Positions 50,330 to 59,805 of a stretch of DNA of 64,000 bases are shown here, one piece after another. The stretch spans positions 2,906,001 through 2,970,000 of the forward strand of contig CP087965.1 of assembly GCA_024703855.1 (NCBI GenBank), read 5' to 3'. Below the pieces are notes generated by a model that made no database searches, was not told the origin of the DNA, and worked only from the letters and a program-made list of their open reading frames with translations. The stretch is from Polaromonas sp. P2-4. GTDB lineage: Bacteria; Pseudomonadota; Gammaproteobacteria; Burkholderiales; Burkholderiaceae_C. How positions within the stretch are numbered: position 1 is the stretch's first letter; the number at the start of each line of letters is the position of its first letter. A program made the position numbers and the translations under genes.

Positions 50330-51456
50330 ATGTACGCAGAATCTGATGCCCTCGCCGCTATCTCGGCGCGGGTGAAAAAGCCGCCGCCACCGCCACACCG
50401 CTACGCATTCGCGGCGGCGGCAGCAAGGACTTTTATGGGCAGGCCCTGAACGGCGAAATCCTCGACATGACCGCCTTCACCGGTGTCATCAGCTACGAGC
50501 CCAGCGAACTGGTGGTCACTGTGCGCGCCGGCACGCCGTTGGCCGAGCTGGAAGCACTGCTTGCAGCCCAGGGCCAATGCCTGCCGTTTGAGCCGCCGCA
50601 TTTCGGTAGCTCAATTGATGCTGGTTCTGCCGCGACCGTTGGCGGTATGGTGGCCAGCGGCCTGAGCGGCCCTGCGCGTGCCAGCGTCGGGGCGGTGCGC
50701 GACTACATGCTGGGCGTGAAATTAATCAACGGCAAGGGTGAGCAGTTGACCTTTGGCGGTCAGGTCATGAAAAATGTGGCCGGCTACGACGTGTCGCGTC
50801 TGATGGCCGGCGCCCTCGGCACGCTGGGGCTGATCACTGAGGTCAGCCTCAAGGTGTTGCCGATTGCACCTGCCGAGGCGACCTTACGTTTTGACTGCAG
50901 CCAGGCGCAGGCACTGGGCTGGCTCCATGCCTGGGGCGGCCGGCCCTTGCCGCTCAATGCCAGTTGCTGGGTAGAAGACGCCGGTGTGGGCACGCTCTAC
51001 CTGCGGCTTCGCGGTGCCCACGCAGCGGTAGAGGCAGCGTGCAACACGCTGGGTGGCGAGCGTAAAGACAAGGCCGAAACCGCTGCTGACTGGCAGGCCT
51101 GTCGCGATCAGCAGCTGCCGTGGTTTCAGTGCCGAACCGATAGCCAGGACCTGTGGCGCCTGTCCGTGCCGCAAACCACGCCGGTGCTCGACCTGCCCGA
51201 TTCGCCGCTGATAGAGTGGCACGGCGGCCAGCGCTGGGTACGTGCCGATGCGCAGCACGCGCAGCACTTGCGCGCCGTGGCCGCCGGTGCAGGCGGGCAC
51301 GCTACACTTTTCATAGCTGCTAACGCCCGTCAAACGGGGGCTAGAGCTCGATTTGATGCCTTAAAGCCGCCACTGGACCGGATTCACCGCGAGCTTAAAA
51401 AGCAGTTTGACCCGGCCGGTATTTTGAACCCGGGCCGGATGTTTGCGGACTGGTAA
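50330..51456 (+). CDS. glcE: Glycolate oxidase FAD-binding subunit GlcE
   Basis: About 376 residues. The FAD-binding (PCMH-type) fold shows PLRIRGGGSKDFYG, YEPSELVVTVRAGTPLAELE, EPPHFGSSIDAGSAATVGGM and NVAGYDVSRLMAGALGTLGL. The C-terminal FDPAGILNPGRMF is typical. With GlcD and GlcF it oxidises glycolate to glyoxylate at the membrane. One A is missing from the run near 50378-50382. Residues before the end, FIAANARQTGARARFDALK, come from a family A repeat embedded in frame between GGHATL and DRIHRELKKQF. No glcD is adjacent. Confidence 0.9.
51301..51360 (+). repeat. Repeat family A copy inside glcE
   Basis: GCTACACTTTTCATAGCTGC, TAACGCCCGTCAAACGGGGG, CTAGAGCTCGATTTGATGCC: a full-length family A element translated in frame as part of GlcE. 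Confidence 0.9.
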
Positions 51457-51464
51457 GGCAAAGC

Positions 51465-52241
51465 ATGCGACGTTTGCGCCACCTCACCGGGCAACACCGG
51501 ACGCAAGCCACCAACCGCCTGCTGGGGCGCGCGCTGGCCTTTATGGCCGGGGCCATCAATGCGGGCGGCTTCATGGTGGTCAGCATGTACACCTCGCACA
51601 TGACGGGCTTTGCCTCGATGGTGGCCGACAACCTGGTGCTGGGCAATATCACGCTGGTGCTGGGTGCCGTCGGCGCCTTGCTGGCGTTTACCGCCGGCGC
51701 AGCCGCCACGGCCATGCTGGTGAACTGGGCGCGCCAGCACCACTTGCGCAGTGAATACGCCTTGGCCTTGCTGCTGGAAGCGGTGCTGCTGCTGGTGTTT
51801 GGCCTGCTTGGCGCCACCCTGAACCGGCAAACCCCCTTTGCCGTGCCGTTGACGGTGCTGGTACTGGCCTTCACCATGGGGCTGCAAAACGCACTGGTGA
51901 CAAAAATCTCGTCTGCCGAGATCCGCACGACGCACATGACCGGCGTGATCACTGACCTGGGGATCGAGCTGGGCAAGCTGCTCTACTGGAATCGCACGGG
52001 CAGCCCGCCCGAGTCCCGGGTGCGGGCCAACCGCAGCAAGCTGCGTTTGCTGGGCTCCCTGCTGGGCATGTTCATCGTGGGTGGCTTGGTGGGGGCCACA
52101 GGCTTCAAATACATCGGCTTTGTGTGGGTGGCGCCACTGGCCCTGCTGCTGCTGCTCTTGTCCCTGCCGCCCTTGCTGTCTGATGCGCGCCGCAGCCTTC
52201 GCGTTCGCCGCAAGGCGAAAGCCGTCCAACACGCTCCCTGA
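51465..52241 (+). CDS. DUF1275 (YoaK-like) membrane protein
   Basis: Intact, 258 residues with six or so hydrophobic segments. The family signature is LAFMAGAINAGGFMVVSMYT then SHMTGFASMVADNL, with a repeat-like second half FTMGLQNALVTKISSAEIRT then THMTGVITDLGIELG. Function in the family is unknown. It lies between glcE and glcF with gaps of 8 and 5 bp, so it is cotranscribed with them. A link to glycolate or organic-acid movement is speculation. Confidence 0.88.
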   Translation: MRRLRHLTGQHRTQATNRLLGRALAFMAGAINAGGFMVVSMYTSHMTGFASMVADNLVLGNITLVLGAVGALLAFTAGAAATAMLVNWARQHHLRSEYALALLLEAVLLLVFGLLGATLNRQTPFAVPLTVLVLAFTMGLQNALVTKISSAEIRTTHMTGVITDLGIELGKLLYWNRTGSPPESRVRANRSKLRLLGSLLGMFIVGGLVGATGFKYIGFVWVAPLALLLLLLSLPPLLSDARRSLRVRRKAKAVQHAP

Positions 52242-52246
52242 ATACC

Positions 52247-53492
52247 ATGCAAACCAAGCTCTCCCCCGAATTCAAAAACACTGCCGATGGCCAGCAGGCC
52301 GAAGCGATTTTGCGCAAGTGCGTGCACTGCGGCTTTTGCACCGCCACCTGCCCGACTTACCAGCTGCTCGGCGATGAACTCGACGGCCCGCGTGGCCGCA
52401 TCTACCTCATCAAGCAGGTGCTCGAAGGCGAGGCACCGACGCGCAAAACCCAGCTGCACCTGGACCGTTGCCTGACCTGCCGCAACTGCGAAACCACCTG
52501 CCCCAGCGGCGTGCAATACGGCCACCTGGTCGATATCGGCCGCAAGCTGGTCGATGAACGGGTGCCGCGTCCTGCATCGGAAAATGCCTTGCGTTGGGCC
52601 TTGAAAGAAGGCTTGCCTTCACCGCTTTTTGCGCCCGCCATGAAGCTGGGCCAGGCCGTGCGCGGCTTGCTACCCGAGGCGCTTCAAGCCAAGGTGCCGG
52701 CTCGGCAAGCCGCGGGCGCATGGCCCACACGCACGCACAGCCGCAAAATGCTGATGCTGGCGGGTTGCGTGCAGCCGGCCATGATGCCCAATATCAATGC
52801 CGCCACGGCCCGCGTGCTGGACGCCGCCGGAATTCAGGTCGTGCTGGCGGCCAAGGCCGGTTGCTGCGGTGCCGTCAAATTCCACCTGAACGACCAGGAA
52901 GGCGGCAAGGCCGAGATGCGCCGCAACATCGATGCCTGGTGGCCTTTCGTTGAAGCCGGTGTCGAGGCCGTCGTGATGAACGCCTCGGGCTGCGGTGTCA
53001 CGGTCAAGGAATACGGCTACCTCCTGAAGAACGACGCGGCTTATGCGACCAAAGCAGCGCGCATCAGCGAGCTGACCCGCGACCTCAGTGAACTGCTGCC
53101 CGAGATCGCTGACAGTCTGCGTGGCCAGGTTTCTGCCAAAGCCGGTGCGGTTGTTTTTCATCCGCCCTGCACCCTGCAGCACGGCCAGCAGCTGCGCGGG
53201 CGGTGTTGAAAAGCATCTGGGCGATCTGGGTTTTCAGATCAAGGTGGCCAGCAACGAAGCGCATCTGTGCTGCGGCTCGGCGGGCACCTACTCGGTGCTG
53301 AACCCTGGCATCGCCTACGAGTTGCGCGACCGCAAGCTGGAGAATTTGCAGGCCATGCAGCCCGAGGTGATCGTCTCGGCCAACATCGGCTGCATCACGC
53401 ATTTGCAAAGTGGCACCAGCACACCGGTCAAACACTGGGTGGAAATGCTCGATGAAGCACTCAGCCAGACGCAGGGCAACAGGCCGTCCTGA
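52247..53492 (+). CDS. glcF: Glycolate oxidase iron-sulfur subunit GlcF
   Basis: About 415 residues. Two 4Fe-4S motifs lie near the N-terminus: CVHCGFCTATCPTYQ and CLTCRNCETTCPSGV. Two cysteine-rich CCG domains follow, with GCCGAVKFHLND and HLCCGSAGTYSVL. It carries electrons from the flavin subunits to the membrane quinone pool. An extra G near 53197-53204 (CGGGCGG) causes a false TGA; the corrected frame continues GVEKHLGDLGFQIKVASNEA to 53492. It is the last gene of the glcE-DUF1275-glcF unit. Confidence 0.93.
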
Positions 53493-53495
53493 AAA

Positions 53496-53521
53496 CCTCC
53501 TGACATGACGTTGTCAGGAGG
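53496..53521. terminator. Perfect hairpin after glcF
   Basis: CCTCCTGACA (53496-53505) and TGTCAGGAGG (53512-53521) form a 10-bp stem with a 6-base loop. There is no T run on the plus strand. It may still end or stabilise the glc transcript ahead of the VOC gene. Confidence 0.55.
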
Positions 53522-53566
53522 GGGTGTGCAACATCAGGGATCCTTCAACACACCAGGAGTTTCCTC

Positions 53567-53938
53567 ATGAAAAACGCCGTCAGCTGGTTCGAAATCCCCA
53601 GCACCCAACTCAACCAGTCCCAGAATTTTTACGAGGCTGTGCTGGACTGCAAAATGCGCCGCGAGCCCATGGGCCCGTCCGAGGGTGCGGTGTTTCCCTA
53701 CGAGGGTGAAGGCGTGGGCGGAGCCCTCATGGCCGGGCCGACCGCGCCCGTGCCAGGTTCTGGCGGCACGCTGATCTATCTGGATGCCTCTCCTTCGCTG
53801 GACGCCGCTTTGGCGCGTGTCACGGCCGCAGGTGGACGTATTGCGCTGCCGCGGCAGGCCCTGCCGCCGGGCATGGGATTTTTTGCGCACATCACCGATC
53901 TGGATGGCAATCGGGTTGGCTTGCACGCTTTGGCCTGA
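53567..53938 (+). CDS. VOC-family (glyoxalase/bleomycin-resistance fold) protein
   Basis: Intact, 123 residues. The start MKNAVSWFEIPSTQLNQSQN with FYEAVLDCKMRRE and the end FFAHITDLDGNRVGLHALA are typical of the VOC fold. It follows an AGGAG site. These small proteins are usually metal-dependent lyases, isomerases or binding proteins; the substrate is unknown. It is 9 bp upstream of the GyrI-like gene and likely cotranscribed with it. Confidence 0.85.
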   Translation: MKNAVSWFEIPSTQLNQSQNFYEAVLDCKMRREPMGPSEGAVFPYEGEGVGGALMAGPTAPVPGSGGTLIYLDASPSLDAALARVTAAGGRIALPRQALPPGMGFFAHITDLDGNRVGLHALA

Positions 53939-53947
53939 GGTATCTTT

Positions 53948-54418
53948 ATGCAACCCACCCGCCAGACCCTTGCCGCCGCCTTTCCAGTTTCCGGCATCAC
54001 GGTTCGCACCACCAACCAGTCGGAGCGCGATCCCCAGACGGCCAAACTGGCAGCGCACTGGGGCCGGTTTTTTGTCGAAGGGCTGTTCGACAAAATACCC
54101 GGCCGCCTGCCGGACTCGGGCATGTATGGGGTGTATTCGGCTTACGAGTCTGACCACACCGGCGCGTTCGACGTGACGGCCGGTGCTGCCGTTTCTGCGC
54201 TTGGGGCTTCTGCGCCATGGCGCGGTGTCGAGATCCAGGCTGGAAAGTACCTGGTCTTCACTGCCAAAGGCGCGATGCCGCAGGTGGTTGTGCAAACCTG
54301 GGGCGTGATCTGGCAATTTTTCCAGGACCATCCCGAGATCCAGCGCAGCTACGCGACTGATTTCGAGGCTTATCATGGGCCCGATGAAGTCGCCGTTCAT
54401 ATCGGCATCCATGTCTGA
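53948..54418 (+). CDS. GyrI-like/AraC effector-binding domain protein
   Basis: Intact, 156 residues. The middle and end (VEIQAGKYLVFTAKGAMPQV, WGVIWQFFQDHPEIQRSYAT, DFEAYHGPDEVAVHIGI) match the stand-alone effector-binding fold of GyrI/SbmC type. Such proteins bind small ligands or modulate DNA gyrase. No DNA-binding domain is present. It pairs with the VOC gene upstream and may share a transcript with the WYL regulator downstream, with a repeat between. Confidence 0.8.
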   Translation: MQPTRQTLAAAFPVSGITVRTTNQSERDPQTAKLAAHWGRFFVEGLFDKIPGRLPDSGMYGVYSAYESDHTGAFDVTAGAAVSALGASAPWRGVEIQAGKYLVFTAKGAMPQVVVQTWGVIWQFFQDHPEIQRSYATDFEAYHGPDEVAVHIGIHV

Positions 54419-54496
54419 GGTGCCGGCGAAAGCGCGGTAACGCCTTACTGGCGCACCTCAGGGCCAATGGCTGGAGGACCCGGGCGCCTCTTGTGT

Positions 54497-54555
54497 GCTA
54501 TTCTTTTAATAGCTGTCTGCGCCCGTGGATAGTGGGCTACAACCTTAAAGGATGC
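54497..54555 (+). repeat. Repeat family A copy
   Basis: GCTATTCTTTTAATAGCTGT, CTGCGCCCGTGGATAGTGGG, CTACAACC. It ends at the start codon of the WYL regulator and so overlaps its translation signal. Confidence 0.8.
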
Positions 54556-55250
54556 TGAACTCCATGCGCCGTGCCGATCGCCTGTTCCAGATTGTCCAGC
54601 TCATACGCGGGCGCCGGCTCAGCACGGCGGCCTATCTGGCGCGCCGGCTGGAAGTCTCCGAACGCACGATTTACCACGATGTGGCCCAACTGCAGCACCA
54701 GGGCGTGCCCATTGAGGGCGAGGCCGGTGTCGGCTACCGCCTGGGGGCGGGGTTTGAGCTTCCACCCCTGATGTTCACGCAGGACGAGGCCAAATCACTG
54801 GTGGCGTCTGTGCGGCTGGCGCAAGCCTGGCTGGACCCGGCACTGGCCCGTGAAGCCGAAAATGCCCTTGGGAAAATTCTGTCGGTGTTGCCCGACACGG
54901 CACGCGCCGCCGCGGAAAGCCTGGCGATCTACGCGCCGGCTTTTGGCGTGGAGCCCGTCACCCGGCAACATCTGCAAACCCTGCGTGAAGCCGTGGCGGC
55001 GCGCCGCAAACTGCACATCGCCTACCGCGACCCGCAGGAAAAAACCAGCCAGCGCACCATCCACCCGCTGGGCTGCTTTTTCTGGGGCAAGGTCTGGACG
55101 CTGGCCGCCTGGTGCGAAGCGCGCCGGGACTTTCGCAACTTTCGTGTCGACCGCATTCAGAAACTCGAGGTGCTGGAGGCTGGGTTTCGGCAGGAAACCG
55201 GCAAAACGCTGGCCGATTTCCTGCGCCAAGTCGGAGCGCCCGCCTTGTAG
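54552..55250 (+). CDS. HTH-WYL (YafY-type) transcriptional regulator
   Basis: Intact, 232 residues from ATG 54552 (ATG 54564 is possible). N-terminal winged HTH: RRADRLFQIVQLIRGRRLST, LEVSERTIYHDVAQLQ. C-terminal WYL domain: KLHIAYRDPQEKTSQRTIHP and VWTLAAWCEARRDFRNFRVD. WYL proteins sense ligands or nucleic acids. It may control the VOC/GyrI-like genes before it. Confidence 0.9.
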   Translation: MLNSMRRADRLFQIVQLIRGRRLSTAAYLARRLEVSERTIYHDVAQLQHQGVPIEGEAGVGYRLGAGFELPPLMFTQDEAKSLVASVRLAQAWLDPALAREAENALGKILSVLPDTARAAAESLAIYAPAFGVEPVTRQHLQTLREAVAARRKLHIAYRDPQEKTSQRTIHPLGCFFWGKVWTLAAWCEARRDFRNFRVDRIQKLEVLEAGFRQETGKTLADFLRQVGAPAL

Positions 55251-55269
55251 CGCCTTGCAACTTCTACTT

Positions 55270-55326
55270 GCTATCGAATTAATAGCTGCTTGCGCCCGTA
55301 TCTAAAGGGCTAGGGGGTGATTTGAC
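55270..55326 (+). repeat. Repeat family A copy
   Basis: GCTATCGAATTAATAGCTGC, TTGCGCCCGTATCTAAAGGG, CTAGGGGGTGATTTGA. It lies between the convergent WYL regulator and glutathione peroxidase genes. Confidence 0.85.
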
Positions 55327-55332
55327 TATGAG

Positions 55333-55818
55333 TCAGGCGGCCAGCGCGGCTTCCACGTCCTTGGCCAGATCGGCCGGTTTGTCCGTCGGTGCATAACGCT
55401 TGATGACTTGGCCGTCCTTGCCGACCAGGAACTTGGTGAAGTTCCATTTGATGGCCTTGCTGCCCAGCAGGCCCGGTGCTTCGGACGACAGCCACTTGTA
55501 AAGCGGGTGCGCGGCCGGGCCGTTGACGTCGATCTTGGACATCATCGGAAAACTCACGCCGTAGTTGACCTGGCAGAACTCGGAGATTTCGCTGTCGTTG
55601 CCCGGGTCTTGTGAGCCAAACTGGTTGCACGGAAAGCCCAGCACCGCCAGGCCCTTGTCGGCATAGTTTTTGTGCAGTTCTTCAAGGCCGCCAAACTGCG
55701 GGGTGAAGCCGCATTGGCTGGCGGTGTTCACGATCAACATGACCTTGCCCGTGAATTCGGACAGGGGAACGCTTTGGCCATTGATCTGGCGGGCTTCAAA
55801 ATCGTAAACGGTGCTCAT
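55333..55818 (-). CDS. Glutathione peroxidase family protein
   Basis: Intact, 161 residues. The catalytic cysteine is in VNTASQCGFTPQFGGL, with the tetrad partners Gln in VLGFPCNQFGSQDPG and Trp-Asn in IKWNFTKFLVGKDG. It reduces hydroperoxides using glutathione or thioredoxin; it has Cys, not selenocysteine. ATG 55816-55818 has AGGAG upstream; an open frame continues further upstream but runs into the neighbouring gene. Confidence 0.95.
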   Translation of the reverse strand: MSTVYDFEARQINGQSVPLSEFTGKVMLIVNTASQCGFTPQFGGLEELHKNYADKGLAVLGFPCNQFGSQDPGNDSEISEFCQVNYGVSFPMMSKIDVNGPAAHPLYKWLSSEAPGLLGSKAIKWNFTKFLVGKDGQVIKRYAPTDKPADLAKDVEAALAA

Positions 55819-55855
55819 GATCTCAACTCCTGGTGTGAATCGTTGTCGGCAGGCT

Positions 55856-56756
55856 TCAGTGCAATTTTGCGCCACTTTGCCCGGGCGTTGAAGGTGCCAT
55901 GGCCGCCAGCACCGCTGCCAGCACAATCAGGCTACCCCCCAGCAGGATGCGCGAATTGAACTGGGCGGCACCCAGGGCGGCCGATGACACGCTGGCGAAC
56001 AGGATTTCCGTCAGCATCACAATCGCCGTCGTACTGACCGCCAGCCGCGCCGCGCCATACTGCAGGGCCGCATTGCTGACCATGAACGCCAGGGTGAGCC
56101 CGAACACCACCGGAATGCCTGCGGCCTGCAGGGCAGGGCCGGGCACCAGCTGCTGCGACATGCCCAGCAGCGCTGCGCCAGGGGCTATTAACCCGCTGCC
56201 GCCAAACATGGCCAGCATGCGCGCTGCTGGGGGTGTGGCCGTGTTTGCGCAGCAGGGCATTGGTGACGGCAAAACTGAAGCCGCCCATGATGGCCAGCCA
56301 ATCGGCACCGCCCTGTGGCAGCGGCCAGGGCGAAGCGGGTGTTTTGAGCACGATCAGCACACCGACCATGGCCAGCAGCAGGCGCAGCAATGACGCGGTT
56401 GACGGTTTTTCGCCCAGCAGGGCCCAGGCCACCAGCACCGACCAGGCCGGCATCAGGTAAAACAGCAGCACCACGCGCACCACATCGCCCACGGTCACGG
56501 CCCAGTTGAAACCGACATTGGTCAGGCCCGAGGCCACGGCCAGACCCCACAAACCGGGGTGTTTCAGGAAACCGCGCCAGGCATCAAAACGCACCGCCAG
56601 CAGGCCGATGCAAACGAGCAGATACACCAGCGTCGTCGCCCACAGTGGATGCAGGCCATGGCCCTGCAGTTCACGAAAAGGCCACCAGGAAACGCCCCAG
56701 ACAAAGGCATTGATCACCAGTGCCAGCGCGGCTGATAAGGCCCCACGGTCATTCAC
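55856..56756 (-). CDS. EamA/DMT-family transporter
   Basis: About 300 residues with ten predicted membrane segments in two EamA repeats, from LSAALALVINAFVWGVSWWP to LGGSLIVLAAVLAAMAP. The characteristic LMPAWSVLVAWALLGEKP and VMLTEILFASVSSAALG segments are present. It probably exports amino acids or metabolites. An indel near 56220-56235 shifts the frame between NALLRKHGHT and the second half (GGSGLIAPGAALLG onward). Confidence 0.85.
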
Positions 56757-56768
56757 TGCGTGTAATTC

Positions 56769-56815
56769 CCTGCCCCCTAGGGGCTAATTTTCCTTGGGGC
56801 GGCCCGGCGGAAAAT
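56769..56815 (-). repeat. Repeat family B copy, short form
   Basis: TGCCCCCTAGGGGCTAATTT then TTGGGGCGGCCCGGCGG. It lacks the outer GGGGGCC arm. It lies between the EamA transporter and lplT. Confidence 0.7.
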
Positions 56816-56849
56816 TTTTCGGCATGTCGATTTGTCGCATTGATCGGCA

Positions 56850-58129
56850 TCAATGCAATTTATCGCTGCGCGCGACGTTCATCAAATGGTCAATCTGCTC
56901 TTTGTATTTGATGCAGTTGCTTTTGTGCCAGCGCTGGATCAGCCACATGAAACCCGCCACCACCAGGCCAAAGCCGGTAATGGCACCAAACGCTGACAAG
57001 CCCAGGCCGGTGGACAGGCTGTAGCCCGCGCCCAGCGCCAGGATGCAAGCCTGTTCGTTGAAGTTTTGCACGGCAATGGAGCGGCCCGCGCCCATCAGGT
57101 TGTGGCCGCGGTGCTGCAGCACGCGTTCATGGGTACCACCAGAAAACCGCCCAGGCCACCGAGCAAAATCAAAAAAGGTGCGGCCACCCAGACATTGCCG
57201 ATGAAGTTCATCAGAATCACCAGCAGGCCCATGGCAATGCCCAGCGGCATCACGCTAGTGGCGTGCTCCAGGCGCATGCGCATGGAGGCCAGCACCGCAC
57301 CGACCGCCGTGCCAATCGCCACCACCCCCACCAGCGATGAGGCCTGCGTGGTGCTGTAGCCCAGCGCCGCGGCACTCCAGGCCAGCACGATGTAGCGCAG
57401 GTTGCCCGAGACGCCCCAGAACAGCGTGGTCGTGGCCAGCGAGATCTGGCCCAGCTTGTCGCGCCACAGCGCCGAGTTGCAGTTCCAGAAATCGGGCAGC
57501 AGCTCCAGCTTGTTGCGCGGCATGGGCCGCATTTCAACGCCGGTATTCGGGATGCGCGTGTTGAACCAGGCCGCAATGGCGTAGAGCAGTATCAGGATGG
57601 TAATGGCGGCTTCGGGCGCGGTGTCGATGCCGATCTCAATCATCGGAAAATCAAAGGACAGCAGGAAATTTGACACCGAACGGCCCACCAGCTGGCCGCC
57701 CAGCAGCACCCCCAGAATGATGGAGGAAATCGTCAGCCCCTCGATCCAGCCATTGGCCTTGACCAGTTGCGAGGCCGGCAGCAGTTCGGTCAGGATGCCG
57801 TATTTGGCCGGGGAATAGGCGGCGGCACCGAGTCCGACGATCGCATACGCCAGCAAGGGGTGCGAGCCAAACAGCATCATCAGGCAGCCGACGACCTTGA
57901 TGGCGTTGCTCATGAACATGACATTGCCCTTGGGTCGGGCATCGGCGTACGCCCCCACAAAAGGCGCTAAAACCACGTAAAAGAGCGCAAACATGGGTAC
58001 CAGCGCGGCTGGCTGCCATTTCGGTGCGCCACTGGTTTTAAGCAGTTCTACGGCGGCTACAAATAGCGCGTTATCAGCCAGCGAGCTGAAAAACTGGGCC
58101 GCCATGATGGTGTAAAAACCGCGCTTCAT
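56850..58129 (-). CDS. lplT: Lysophospholipid transporter LplT
   Basis: About 427 residues of the major facilitator superfamily, opening MKRGFYTIMAAQFFSSLADN with ALFVAAVELL. Further segments are VLAPFVGAYADARPKGNVMF and AAAYSPAKYGILTELLPASQ. It flips lysophospholipids across the inner membrane for re-acylation. An indel near 57120 separates the last two helices (LALGAGYSLSTGLGLSAFG and beyond). No acyltransferase/synthetase (aas) gene is adjacent. Confidence 0.92.
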
Positions 58130-58155
58130 TAATTTATAGTGATCACTGCATGAAA

Positions 58156-58176
58156 TGCATCAGCCGGTCTGATGCA
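58156..58176. promoter_or_regulatory. Inverted repeat between lplT and alr
   Basis: TGCATCAG (58156-58163) and CTGATGCA (58169-58176) are perfectly inverted around a 5-base spacer, 27 bp ahead of lplT. It could be an operator for the divergent genes or a hairpin in the lplT leader; no T run follows. The rest of this gap also holds a G/C hairpin (GGGGCGC / GCGCCCC) ahead of alr. Confidence 0.45.
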
Positions 58177-58319
58177 GCAAGATAAGAGTGAATGTCTCCA
58201 GACGATTCCGGTTTATAGCATGGGGGCTGGTGTCAGAATCGGCAAAGACCTTCAACGAGCTTTTTAAACAGGGGGCGCCCATCTCGGTGCGCCCCAATAT
58301 ATTCACTCCTATTTTTGCC

Positions 58320-59417
58320 ATGCCACGTCCCATTCTTGCCACCATTCACACCGCAGCGCTAGCCCACAACCTCGCCCGCGCCCGCGCCGCCGCACCTGAC
58401 GCGCGGGTCTGGGCCATCGTCAAGGCCAATGCCTACGGCCACGGCATTGAACGGGCCTTTGAAGGCCTGCGCAGCGCCGACGGCTTTGCCCTGCTCGATC
58501 TGGCGGAAGCGCAGCGCCTGCGTGCACTCGACTGGCGCGGGCCCATTTTGCTGCTGGAAGGCTGTTTTGATGCGCGCGACCTGGAGCTGTGCTCCCGGCT
58601 GGGCCTGTGGCACACCATTCACTGCAACGAGCAGATCGACATGCTGGCCGCGCACAAGACCCAGCAGCCGCACCGCGTGTTTCTCAAAATGAACACGGGC
58701 ATGAACCGCCTGGGTTTCACGCCCGAGCGTTACCGCGCCGCCTGGACGCGCCTGAACGCCCTGCCGCAAGTGGAAGAGATTTCACTGATGACGCATTTCT
58801 CGGATGCCGACGGCCCCAAAGGCGTCGCGGCCCAGCTCAAGGCTTTCGATGCGGTCACCCATGACCTGCCCGGCGAACGCACCCTGAGCAACAGCGCGGG
58901 TTTGCTGCGCCATGGCGATCTGCTGGCCGACCGCTCCGACTGGGTGCGCCCCGGCATTGCCGTCTATGGCAGCGCGCCCGACTTTCCCGAACACAGCGCC
59001 GCCGATTGGGACCTGCAGCCGACCATGAGCCTAGCCGCCAGAATCATCGGCGTGCAACACCTGGTGGCCGGCGACACGGTGGGCTACGGCTCCAGCTTTA
59101 CCGCCGACGGCCCGCTGCGCATTGGCGTCGTCGCCTGCGGTTATGCCGACGGTTACCCGCGGCATTGCACTACCGGCACGCCGATGCTGGTGGGCGGCGT
59201 GCGATGCCGCATGGTCGGCCGCGTCAGCATGGACATGATCACGGTAGACCTGACGCCGGTGCCGGATGCGGGGATGGGCAGTGAGGTGACCTTGTGGGGG
59301 CAATCTTCGGGCGGCACCGTGCTGTCGATTGACGAGGTCGCCCTGGCCGCGGGTACGGTGGGCTATGAGCTGATGTGTGCGCTGGCGCTGCGGGTGCCGG
59401 TGCAGGTTGTTGAGTGA
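58320..59417 (+). CDS. alr: Alanine racemase
   Basis: Intact, 365 residues. It makes D-alanine for peptidoglycan. The PLP lysine is in [15 protein letters not shown], the second-subunit tyrosine lies in [13 protein letters not shown], and [13 protein letters not shown] and [13 protein letters not shown] are family blocks. ATG 58320 ([20 protein letters not shown]) fits the family start; an upstream in-frame extension is not conserved-looking. Its stop overlaps the GTG of the next gene. Confidence 0.96.
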   Translation: MPRPILATIHTAALAHNLARARAAAPDARVWAIVKANAYGHGIERAFEGLRSADGFALLDLAEAQRLRALDWRGPILLLEGCFDARDLELCSRLGLWHTIHCNEQIDMLAAHKTQQPHRVFLKMNTGMNRLGFTPERYRAAWTRLNALPQVEEISLMTHFSDADGPKGVAAQLKAFDAVTHDLPGERTLSNSAGLLRHGDLLADRSDWVRPGIAVYGSAPDFPEHSAADWDLQPTMSLAARIIGVQHLVAGDTVGYGSSFTADGPLRIGVVACGYADGYPRHCTTGTPMLVGGVRCRMVGRVSMDMITVDLTPVPDAGMGSEVTLWGQSSGGTVLSIDEVALAAGTVGYELMCALALRVPVQVVE

Positions 59418-59797
59418 AGAGCCTGTCGAACTGGCGCTCGGTTCGCGTGCTGGAAAGCCGCCTGGAGCGTGAACTGCGCCAGCGCCACAGCTTGGGCTTG
59501 CACGGCCTCTGTATTGGTTTCTTCACGCTGGGGCTGATGTGGGGGGTGTCACACCTGCAGATGGTGATGGGCGTTGATTCGCTGGCGCTGCGCTACCTCG
59601 TCACCCTGGGCGCTGGCAACCTTGGCTATCTGGCGGTCCTGCACTGGTGGATGTCAGCGGCCGTACGGCTGACCTGGAAACCCTTGCTCGGTGCGATTGC
59701 CTGCGCCGTCGCGCTGGGTGCCACGATGGACCATTTCGTTCCTGCGGCGAACTCTTTGCCGCAAGCCATCAAGCTGGTCAGGGCGCAACTGCACTAG
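59414..59797 (+). CDS. Small membrane protein of unknown function
   Basis: Intact, 127 residues from GTG 59414, overlapping the alr stop by 4 bases, so translationally coupled. Three hydrophobic segments: [40 protein letters not shown] and [19 protein letters not shown]. An arginine-rich N-terminus precedes them. No family is recognised. Confidence 0.75.
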   Translation: MKSLSNWRSVRVLESRLERELRQRHSLGLHGLCIGFFTLGLMWGVSHLQMVMGVDSLALRYLVTLGAGNLGYLAVLHWWMSAAVRLTWKPLLGAIACAVALGATMDHFVPAANSLPQAIKLVRAQLH

Positions 59798-59805
59798 CGT
59801 GATGA

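Noticed and set aside
53496-53521. Strong rho-independent terminator after glcF
   Set aside because: The stem is perfect but no T run follows on the plus strand, so only a hairpin of uncertain role is claimed.
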